A DNA stretch of 64,000 nt from positions 15,119,001 through 15,183,000 of the forward strand of contig CM056559.1 of the NCBI GenBank assembly GCA_029721515.1. The letters are read 5' to 3'. Position numbers and translations under genes: made by a program. The stretch comes from Synanceia verrucosa. Lineage: Eukaryota; Chordata; Actinopteri; Perciformes; Synanceiidae. This document shows positions 55,170 through 64,000 of this stretch, piece after piece. Position 1 is the stretch's first letter, and the number at the start of each line of letters is the position of its first letter. The notes beneath the pieces were generated by a model, which saw only the letters and a program-made list of their open reading frames with translations, did not search any database and was not told the origin of the DNA.

Positions 55170-58152
55170 AATGCAAAAGCTGCATGACTTTTTTATTAGT
55201 ACCCGTAGGTAGATTTGTTCTGCAGTAGCAGAAGAAGGCATCTGACATAACACAGACATTGAACACAGCACACGGTAGACATGGGCAGGTACCCGCATTG
55301 CTCACAGAGTGTCCCTTTTTGCTCACAGCCTTGCAGTTGTCTTTAAAGTTTAGAACAGAGTCAATAATTATCCTGACATATTTATAGGATTTCACTTGTT
55401 CAATGACTTGTCCCTTGATCATAACAGACTGAGGTATTTTGGCATTCTTCCTAAAATCAATGGCCATGTCTTTGGTCTTAGTTGTGTTGAGCTGTACATA
55501 GGTGAGAGTCTTCACACTACTTGACAAAATTGTCAATGACAGGGCCATGATTGTATTCAATTCCCTGAAGCAGACTAACAATCATAGAGTCATCCGCATC
55601 CGCATTCAAATGAGGCAATTTTTTAAAAGTACTCTGACACATGACAAGGGTGACAGCACTCTCTCTTGTGGTGAGCCAGTGGAGGAGCACACTTTGTCAA
55701 ATAAAAATCCATTGACTCTGACCCTCTGCGTTCTGTTTGATAAAAAGTTGAAATCCAACCCACCAGATTTTTACTCAAGTTAAAATGTTCTAAAAGTCTT
55801 TGCGTTAAAATATGCGGCTGGATTGTGTTAAAAGCTGAGGAAAAATCAATGAATAAATAGAATTGATAGCATGATATCCACTTCCTTCCAGATGTTTATA
55901 AAGCAGATTGAGCAGAGTGTGGCATCCTCCACTCCCCTCTTAGGCCTATAGGCAAATTGCAATTGATCCAATGCACTCTCTGTCTTTTTCAAAATTTCCA
56001 ACCGAACCACTTTTTCAATTTTTTTCATGAAAATTGACATCAAGGCCACCGGTCTAAAATCATTTAAAGTTACAGGATGACTTGATTTAGAGACCGGGAC
56101 AACTACAGCAGCCTTCCAGATCCTGGGGACATGCTGCACTTATAAGGATCTGTTAAAAATCGTATGGAAAACTGGACTCAATTCTGTTAAGTAACCAACC
56201 ACAGATGTTATCTTGTCCATGACTTTTATTGACCTTTGTGCAATAAAAAGTTTTTTTTCAAAATCCTCCTGTTCTATAGAGAAATGCTGATTGTCACACA
56301 GTTTTAAGTCCTGTATTACTCTGCTAAAATTGAATATGTCAAAACGATTATAAAAACAATTCAGAGCATTAGCAAAAACAGAATCTGAGCTGAAGCCATT
56401 TGAAGTGACACTAGTGCTCTCTCTTGTGTTCTGGAGGCTGGTGATAGTTTTCATACTGGACCAGACTAAGCCCAGGCTATTAGAAGCCATTTTATTCTCC
56501 AGTGTGGCTTTATAGCACTTTTTTGCCTTTAAGATCTCTACTTAAATTTCTTTTTCATTATAAAGGACTTAACAGATTTGTTTACCCATGGCTTATTGTT
56601 TGGGTATATTTTGACCCTCTTCCTGGGTATAAGCATATTTCTGCAAAAGACTGAGTATGAAGAGACAACATCAGTGAATTCGTCCAACTCCTCACATGAT
56701 TCCTCAAACATTCCCCTATGTGTACAGTCAAAGCATACCTACAGTGACAGAACAGCATTGCTTGTCCAGACCTTCACATCCCTGGTTTGGACTTTCTCCC
56801 TCTTAAAGACAGTCTTATAGGTGGGGAGAAGATACACACAGTTATGGTCTGCAGATTATAGTGGAGGAAGAGGAAGTGATTTAAAAGCATCCTTAATAGA
56901 CCAGAAACACAAGTCCAAAGTCTTGCAACGTCTGATTGTACAGGAGACATATTGGTGGAAGTTTGTAAGGGTCTTTTCCAGGGAAACATGATTAAAATCA
57001 CCCAATATGAAATCTGGGGCCTCTGGTGATATAGTCTGCAATCTCTGTATGACATTGTATATGGTGCGGCAAGCAGAAGAGGCATTTGCCTTTGGGTGAC
57101 TATATACAATGGTCATAAAAATCTGGGGGAACTCACGGGGCGAATAAAACAGGTGCAGCAACAAAGACAGAAGTTCATTTGCTCTTGGATGGTGACAGCG
57201 GCAGGGCTGCAGTACTGTTTATTCACATATAGGCAAACATCACCCCCTTGTGTTTTCCCTGTCACCTCAGCATTACGGTCATCCAGGATAAGATCATAGT
57301 CGTGGTTTCGCTCATTGAGCCATGTTTCCAAGAAAGCTAGGGCACCATCCATCCATACAGCCGTTTTCTACCACTTATCCTCATAGGGTCACGGGGCAGG
57401 TGGAGCGTATCCCAGCTGTCTTAGGGTGAAAGGCAGGGTACACCCTGGACAAGTCGCCGGTTCATTGCAGGGTACATAGAGACAGAAAACCACTCACACT
57501 CACATTTACACCTATGGACAATTTAAATTAGCCAATTAACCTAATCCCCATGCATGTTTTTGGATGGTGGGAGGAAGCCGGAGTACCCAGAGAGAACCCA
57601 CGCAGACACGTGGAGAAAATGCAAACTCCACACAGAAAGGCCCCGGGCCAGAAATCAAACCCGGTACCTTCTTGCTGTGAGGCGATAGTGCTAACCACGA
57701 CACCACCCTGCCGATCTAGGGCACCACAGACTTTAAAATCCTTATGGAAGCTCGTTGATTTTATTACTGAGGGATTGGGCATTTTCCATGATCACTGAGG
57801 GCAGGGGAGTCCTGCTGAGCTGCTGCCTCTTGAGGCGCAGTGTAACACCTCCTCTTTTCCCCCGATTCCTTATCCTTCTAATACCGCTTGATGAAGAACA
57901 ATGCTCCCGCCAAATAAGCGCTGGCAGATGTTGTATGACATCCGTCCGAGTGCTTGCACAGTTCATTTGCAGCAGCATATCACGAGAGTAAACATGACGT
58001 ACCCTCTCTGACTTGACAGCTCCACTGACATCGGTTGCCAGCAGAAAGTGTGATAAGGCCACAGAAAGGCAAAATAAAATAAATTCATGTCTGATTGGCA
58101 TTGGCTGAGGACTCACATTCACATGACATCCACTGGGGTTACATAAAAACAT
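55170..58152 (-). pseudogene. LINE ORF2-type protein, multiply frameshifted
   Basis: The N-terminal part (136 codons from 58152) includes RRIRNRGKRGGVTLRLKRQ and PSVIMENAQSLSNKINELP, a typical lead into the endonuclease. FLETWLNERNHD and KTQGGDVCLYVN lie at 57330-57230; FILGDFNHVSLEKTL near 57020-56975 holds the metal-binding GDFN block. RT entry is ESALDQLQFAYRPKRGVEDA (about 55990-55930). The active site appears as ADADDSMIVSLLQG (about 55600-55555), then KDMAIDFRKN and SYKYVRIIIDSVLNFK. At least six frame breaks and a SINE disable it. Confidence 0.86.
57348..57715 (-). mobile_element. tRNA-like SINE copy H with 11-bp target duplication
   Basis: CTAGGGCACCA occurs on both sides (57337-57347 and 57716-57726). 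On the minus strand the unit starts CGGCAGGGTGGTGTCGTGG, contains GGCCTTTCTGTGTGGAG, CCTAAGACAGCTGGGATACG and ends with GGATGG. Its B box is degenerate. It is inserted in the endonuclease coding region of the LINE. Confidence 0.95.
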
Positions 58153-58180
58153 TTAGGGACATTAAAAAGGAACATATAAA

Positions 58181-59967
58181 ACTCGACAAAGATGCCAGAC
58201 TTCTCACTGCCGGTCGCTTGCGTGCACATGTGCCCAGGCTCCGTAGCCTCTGCTGAGATGAGATGTACAAACAAACAACAAACTAGTCTTGTTGTTTCTG
58301 CCCATTTGCACAGGAAACTCGACTTGGACCAACTGTCCGAAATGTGTTGCCGGAGACATTCAAAGTCATTCTGTGTTGCAGATTTGTAATCAGATTAATA
58401 CATACACATATATTAATGACAACACCTGTGTTGTGTTGCTGTATAGACTTTATTTTTATTCCTCATTCAGATTCAGAAAAGTCCCACCTGATGCACTCAA
58501 AATCCTATTTGAATGAGTGTTATTTTCAGGAGAGCATGCAGTGTGACAGAATCAAAAACTGTGACAAATATGGAAACTCCACTGACAGTAAACATCCTCA
58601 CACACCGTGATAATTAACAAACAGACAATTCAAGAAGTCAGAGAACAGAAGTTGAACTCAAGAAATAAGTCAGAGATAATCTTTGGTGACATTATGTGAG
58701 GGTGAAACGGTCGGCATGTTTATCACGCATGTACTTGACATGATGTGTCATACTGTGCTAGCCAAACAGAAAACTGTTTTGATGCTTCAGAGTAAACTTG
58801 CAATTGACTGTCAGTACATTTTACGCTACAATGACCAATCAGGCAGATGACAGGAAAACTGTTTCCATGTGTGACTAATAAGAAGACCTTTTTGCACTGT
58901 TCAATCCGTTTCGTCCCTATTTCAAGTGAAAATATTTGCTTTCGCTTTGAATTCCTATAGCAATATAACTGTAACAAAATATTAGTGATACTGTATTAAC
59001 TTGCTACAAAATAACATTAATCTTCTATCTTACTACTTTTTTTACCATGATATTGGTATGCATTTGAGAAAGGAGAAAATGGAAGAGAAAGTGTAACACG
59101 TATGAGTTGACATGTTAGTTGAATCAACATATTAGTGTTCTCCATTATTCTCTTGGTTCGCGCTTGGAGTGAATGAAACACAGCAAATGCTTCAACTCTG
59201 TCAGTGAGCCAATGGCAATTTTTATTTGGTAACAAGAATAAACAGTGGATATGAAAAATAATTAAAATAAATAATCCCAATAATAAATAATAAATCCCAG
59301 ACCCTGGAATGTACTGGTATTGTTAGTTGTTTTCCTTTTTAGTCTGTCATTTAGTTTTGTGTTATTTAGTCCTGCCACCCAGGTAGTATGTCTGTGCATT
59401 TTCTTTGGTCTTACCTGTATCCATGCCGAGCTGTGTCCTGGAAAAGGCTTAGATACAGCTCCACATTCACTCCATGGTTAGAGATAGCAACTTACAAATG
59501 CTAACTAAGCAGCTTGCTAACATACCGTAGCATAATTTTTGGGCCAGTTTAATGAATATTTTTTTTTTCTATTTTAACTAAAAACATGTTACGTTTAACT
59601 GTAAACAGTTATCTTGTTATCTGAAATGGTCGGATATCAGATTTTGTCAGCATTGCAAACAATAACGTGATATCACAAAACTCTAAATTCAATAACTTAG
59701 CCAATGCTGTGGCATGTTGTTGATCATTTAGTTCTGCAGTCTGTCTGTTAGAGACAGCAGCTGTATTGTAGTAAGAAGGTTAGAAGTCATATGAATGGAG
59801 GCACATTCATACTCAGAAATACTCACAGAAATACATGCTACATATCCAAAAGCATTAAGCTAACCGCTAGCAAACTGAACAACACTCATCAGAGTTTCCA
59901 CACAAATTTTACATAGAACAGGACCGTGACAATAACTAGCATTTTAAACCAAGCTCCTCTGTAACAG
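58181..59967. other. no recognised feature
   Basis: About 1.8 kb without TE domains, paired ends or RNA genes. GCTAACTAAGCAGCTTGCTAAC at 59497-59520 is a small cryptic repeat. Confidence 0.45.
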
Positions 59968-59971
59968 TTAA

Positions 59972-61000
59972 AGGGGTAGTTCAGGATTTTCCACATGGAG
60001 CCTAATTTCCAAGTGAGCCAGAGTGTTGGAGACGTGTGGAGATAGATTTCAAAAAAATTCAATCCTTCTAGTTGCAGAGTTCACTGGTGCAAGGCTAACA
60101 CAAATCAATGGTTCTAGTTTAGCCTGCCATTAAAAACTGTTTTACCCACTCCACAGTGTACCCGAGACAAATCAATTATAACGCCAGACAATCGATGGAA
60201 ACATCTGTGTTGACAGAATATTTTAGATGTAAACCTAACCTTGCAGCAGCTGAGTACTACACTTCCTGGTAGTAAGCTCGACAGCCGCGGACTAATATCA
60301 CCTAACAGCTAGGTTACTGGATCTATAATAGTTTATTTACATGTAGCTGTTAGGTGATATAGTACACGAAGAAGCCTGCTCTGAAGACTAGTTTTAGCCA
60401 CATTTGGAGGACTTTCCAATGCTTTTGAAGACAACAATGAGCAGTTTTCTCCAATGAACTGTACCTGTACAAGCTGGAATATACAGACGAAGAGCTGAGA
60501 GAGATGGATGTTAAAAGGGCAGAACAAGAGAGAGCATCTGTGGAGACAGACCCCGCTGGAGCTGCAGAAAACCGCAACAGAGAAACCGGAGACTGGTGGT
60601 GCCAGTGTGGAAAATGCACACAAATGCAGATGGAGGAGGAATGCAAGGTAAACAAACTATTATAGCTCCGATAACCTAGCTGCTAGGTGATATCAGTCCG
60701 CTGCTGTCGAACTAGCTGCTGAGACATAAATACCTCAAAATGCAAGGTTGTTTTTTTGTCTAAAATTATTCTATCAACACAGACATTTACATTGATAGGC
60801 TGGCGTTATAACTGATTTGCCTCAGGTGCACTGCAGAGTGAGTAAGACTGTTTTTAACGGTAGGCTAACTAGAACCACTGACTTGTGTTAGCCTTGCACC
60901 AGTGAACCATTGACTGAAACTTAAAAACTGTCACCACACGTCAACAACACTCCGATTCACTTGGAAATGAGGCCTATGTTGAAAATCCTGAACTACCCCT
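59972..61000 (+). mobile_element. TTAA-flanked transposon with long arms and an internal exon
   Basis: The element starts AGGGGTAGTTCAGGATTTTC and ends with its exact complement; TTAA lies outside both ends (59968-59971 and 61001-61004). Complementarity extends through arms of about 350 bp (59972-60350 and 60652-61000), for example TCACTGGTGCAAGGCTAACA and ATAACGCCAG are matched in both. A 300-bp centre encodes a P2X7-ballast-like exon. TTAA duplication fits Kolobok or piggyBac superfamilies; no transposase is present, so it is non-autonomous. Confidence 0.88.
60441..60647 (+). pseudogene. exon resembling the P2X7 zinc-binding ballast domain
   Basis: After a TGA the open frame reads NELYLYKLEYTDEELREMD, a charged helical part VKRAEQERASVE, a linker rich in proline, alanine and glycine, and finally GDWWCQCGKCTQMQMEEECK. 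The tryptophan followed by CxCGxC, then M, acidic residues and a cysteine is the zinc-binding signature of the cytoplasmic ballast domain of P2X7 receptors, which also occurs in many stand-alone fish proteins. Directly after EEECK comes AAG|GTAAAC, a usable splice donor. No convincing start codon precedes it in frame. It may be a real transposon exon or a captured one; the downstream exon is absent. Confidence 0.68.
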
Positions 61001-61134
61001 TTAAGTTTCTAAAGATAGTAGGCCTATATAATTGATTCTTCAGTGGAATAGCTTGTCAGGTTCTGTCTTCACTCACACAATGTCTCTAGGGAGTTGTCGT
61101 TCCCTCCATCTCACGAGAAAGAGAAACTTAACTT

Positions 61135-61745
61135 GAAAACTAGAAAAGCACTTAGAGAACTCAGACCTCCGCCAAGGCAGCATTCTGAGAGTGTCTACTC
61201 CTGCAAGCCCACAATGCCTAAGAATGCATGTGTTGATTCTGACGCACCTTGAAACCAACATTTAACACTGTATTCATTTAATATCATGTACTTTTTATTT
61301 ATTTTTCTCTATTTCATATTTTGTCACATTTGAATTTGAATTTTAAATAAGACTAAAATACCAGTAAAACTTTGCAAATACAATTTGAGAATTCTTTTCC
61401 GGATATTTTGAGACCAGTTGCATTGCTCTTCTTCATACATGAAGTTATGGTTAAAAATGCATATTTGACCTTGGTGACCTTGACCTTTTACTTATCTTGA
61501 CCAAACTGAATCGGTGACTTCTGGATTCCTATATTTGTTTATATACCAAATTAGCTGACGATTGGCTGGAAATTGTACACCAAGGGAGTGTTCAGAAACA
61601 TGCAAAATCTCCCATACATTACTATGGTGTGACCTTTCATTTGACCTTGATGACCTTGAACGGAATCTGATCACCACCAAAAATTAATCAGTTAGGCCAC
61701 TTCTGACCAATCCTGAAATTTTCAAAAACCTGTCCATAACTAGAC
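61135..61745 (+). mobile_element. interspersed repeat R, copy 2, uninterrupted
   Basis: Continuous version of the repeat that is split into three parts at 27935-32735. It contains six TGACCT motifs in two clusters (61466-61486 and 61630-61656). The 3' end of copy 1 (about 50 bp ending GGCAGAGGTAAC) is missing here. No coding capacity is seen; a frame of 62 codons is probably accidental. Confidence 0.82.
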
Positions 61746-64000
61746 AGAATTTTCACCTTGTTTCTTTTTCTATGAAATTTGTCATGTCACCTGCATTTTT
61801 TCCCTTTTTTCATGGAACTAAGCTGACACTGACAAATGCATTGTAATGACACTGGATTAACACATACAGTATTTTACATTCTTTCAGTCATTAAGTGCAT
61901 TTGTTCAAACACCATTGTTTTCTTCGTGTCCTTGGATTTCTTGAAATGTGCTATATAATTGCAAGTTATTATTGTATGAAATGATAAATGTAGCACAGAT
62001 GTCATTTACCTGTTAATGGTATGTGGTGTTATCTATATAATCCCTTAAATAGGCATCCTTATGCCAGTACTACATTTTTATTATGTGCCTCTTTTCCCAG
62101 TATATGTAAATGGTAATGTTTGACAGGAATTGCATGCAAACTGTATATTTATTCACTGCACATGCCCACACTCACTTGCATGCAAACATTTTGCAAACAA
62201 CCTAAGCACCATGTGGAGCAGCATTGATAAATTTTGTATGCATTGTTATATAATGACAAGGCTTTTGATTGGTTGACTTCATTGATTGATTTTGTACATC
62301 ATTTATCAGTGTTGTTTTTGGGGTGATGTTGAACCAGCTTGCAACAGAATCACATACACAGATTTTTATAAAATCCGGAAATGTCCTTCAAAGCAGCTAG
62401 TGATAAATCGCCTGAAAGGGATTACAGTCCATCAGCGACACAGGCTTAGTGCCCATAGCAACGAGTCTCACATTTGTAGCTGCCCACAAATTCTTAATGT
62501 ATCAGAAATTATTAAAAAAATCAATGTATTTTTTAAGACCTTTTTGCAGAAAGGATATTCAATAAAGCCCCTCAAATAAAATTGGAGAGAGATGAAGATT
62601 GGATGAACAATGTGAGACAACAGGCCTCATGGTGTGTCATTATTGCTGTACACAAACTGTATATTTAACAGATAAAAAGACATCATCAGTTATCTTTATG
62701 ATGTATTCCTCAGGGCACATATTCAAGTAAAACATGTTGATAAAAGCAGGCTTTCAGTTTTACATTAGAAGAAGAAGAAGAAGAAGAACAATTCATTTGA
62801 GTCCCTCAGTGAGGGAAATTTAGGGACATTATCTCAACAGTATGATGTCACCATCAACTGCAGGATTAAGAATTGCTGTAAAGGCATGTCCTACATTCAC
62901 TGTACTATAGAAAAAAGATATGACATATTTAGAGTAGTTTAAGTCTTACACAACATCTATTCTAATCTCTTTTGTTTTTGGATGTGTCTGTTTACACAAA
63001 GGAAGCCTGCAAAGCAGAAACTGTATTGATGTAATGATGAATCGAATCTTTGAATTAATTTCTTTGGGTACAGTGAACATTCGCAATTCAACCCTTGAGC
63101 TAACATGTTGGCTTGATACTATATGAGCACATCTGTATGTCTGCCAACACACTGATGCATGTACGTGCCCTCTGATTGAACCAGAAAAAACACTTTCCTC
63201 CTGTTTGTGTAAATACAAAAACACAATTAGACCAGCCATGTTTAACTCTGACTATAGGCCCTTACTTGTGTTTACTGCAAAATTGATCCCTGCCACACCC
63301 AGCAATCCCAGCATCCTGCCCCAGATATCGACAAATGGATTGTGAGTCTTCTTCGCATGATTGTAGTTCAATGTTGTTGAGGATGTGTGGTTCCAAACTA
63401 GCAACTAAATCTGGGATTCTGAAGCTGGATTTACAGCTAAAATCTGATTTAAACCCATTTGACCTCAATTTTGGTGGTGTTTTGCTATGATGAGCTGATA
63501 GTGTGGAAACCATGTCTGTGTCATGATGGGTGTTAAAATCAGATTTGTCTGTTTTCTCATATCTACTGTAAATCAGCCTGTTATGGACTTCTTACTATGG
63601 CCACAGAGTGTTCAATTATACTCCTACCAGTGCTAATACTGATACAGTGAAGAGCAGAGAGCAGGAAAACAGTGGGTTAGTGGATGAAAGTCACATAGAT
63701 TTAGAATATATTTTGGATGTGTAGGTGATTGCATATAGAACGTGAAGAAGAGGCCTGGGCCTGTGTGCTTGTATGCATAGATTTGCTGATATTTACTGTA
63801 AATACACATAGTTGCCAGTTTGTCAGGTAGCCAAAACTAATTTGGTCTAATGCAAATATCCTGCAATATGTATTATAGTTTTAACGATGTGTTGATTGAA
63901 CTTTTGATCTAAAGTGCTAAAAGGTGTTTCTTACATTTTATCAACTCTCATTGTTACAAATAGGGTACATACATAAAAGATCAGTGGGTTTACCTTGCTC
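61746..64000. other. no recognised gene; (GAA)n at 62766-62788
   Basis: A short GAA run is followed by TTTGAGTCCCTCAGTGAGGG, possibly the complement of a LINE 3' end. Frames at 62286-62579 (97 codons) and, on the minus strand, 63513-63262 (83 codons) show no motif that I recognise and no support as genes. Confidence 0.45.

Larger units (their letters stand above)
55165..58180 (-). mobile_element. third LINE, minus strand, with endonuclease and reverse transcriptase
   Basis: Segments follow the LINE order on the minus strand: protein start (58152-57742), endonuclease (57337-56790), linker (56490-56140), reverse transcriptase (56139-55590) and post-RT block (55581-55170). SINE H splits the endonuclease start. 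The sequence differs from the LINE at 2543-12660 and belongs to a different fish family. The 3' end is not preserved as a tail. Confidence 0.85.

Noticed and set aside
62286..62579. Open frame of 97 codons
   Set aside because: No recognisable motif, no splice or promoter context, and length compatible with chance in A/T-rich DNA.
63262..63513. Minus-strand open frame of 83 codons
   Set aside because: No family resemblance and no supporting context.

Overview
This window looks like repeat-rich, non-coding DNA from a teleost fish, probably perciform-like. That inference rests on mobile-element families I recognise rather than on any host gene: several Tc1-like transposons, L2/CR1-type LINEs with an esterase ORF1, a chromodomain Ty3/Gypsy element, a PIF/Harbinger transposon with its Myb-like partner gene, a GTF2IRD2-type hAT transposon, and a very common tRNA-like SINE ending in GGAT repeats. 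I found no host protein-coding exon, rRNA or genuine tRNA. Every open frame with a recognisable product belongs to a mobile element, and almost all are broken. The window could be intergenic or a large intron.

Layout. 1-1.5 kb: minisatellite, TA microsatellite, a retroposon tail and a fold-back MITE. 1.5-12.7 kb: one minus-strand L2/CR1-like LINE (ORF1 esterase, ORF2 endonuclease and reverse transcriptase), split by a head-to-head SINE pair, by a Tc1 element that has itself been invaded by about 4 kb (including a hAT MITE and the 3' end of another LINE), and cut at its 3' side by a further Tc1. 12.7-14.9 kb: nothing recognised. 14.9-20.2 kb: a Ty3/Gypsy chromovirus-type retrotransposon with a perfect 5-bp target duplication and very unequal LTRs. 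20.2-24 kb: two TIR MITEs, a hAT end, a deleted Tc1, a 20-bp-period minisatellite and a Tc1 fragment. 24-27.9 kb: apparently unique. 27.9-32.7 kb: a four-level nest around a repeat that also occurs uninterrupted at 61.1-61.7 kb; one layer is a TIR element carrying a BED zinc-finger exon with a splice donor. 33-35.5 kb: a plus-strand LINE fragment and a piggyBac-like relic.

35.5-39.7 kb: mostly unrecognised, with a dense AT/GT microsatellite. 39.7-44 kb: a GTF2IRD2-type hAT transposon containing a 480-bp fold-back element and a SINE with a 12-bp target duplication. 44-45.75 kb: a PIF/Harbinger element retaining parts of both its transposase and its Myb-like protein, interrupted by a SINE and by a piggyBac-like MITE with two perfect hairpins. 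45.75-52.1 kb: sparse repeats. 52.1-53.6 kb: a minus-strand Tc1 split by a degraded SINE. 55.2-58.2 kb: a third minus-strand LINE, split by a SINE with an 11-bp target duplication. 60-61 kb: a TTAA-flanked transposon with arms of about 350 bp around an exon resembling the zinc-binding ballast domain of P2X7 receptors. 61.7-64 kb: nothing recognised.

The sequence is best read as a record of successive insertions. The most unusual pieces are the two transposon-borne domain exons (BED finger and P2X7-ballast-like), the Harbinger two-protein remnant, the nested structures that give relative insertion order, and the rearranged LINE containing an inverted piece of its own reverse-transcriptase region.
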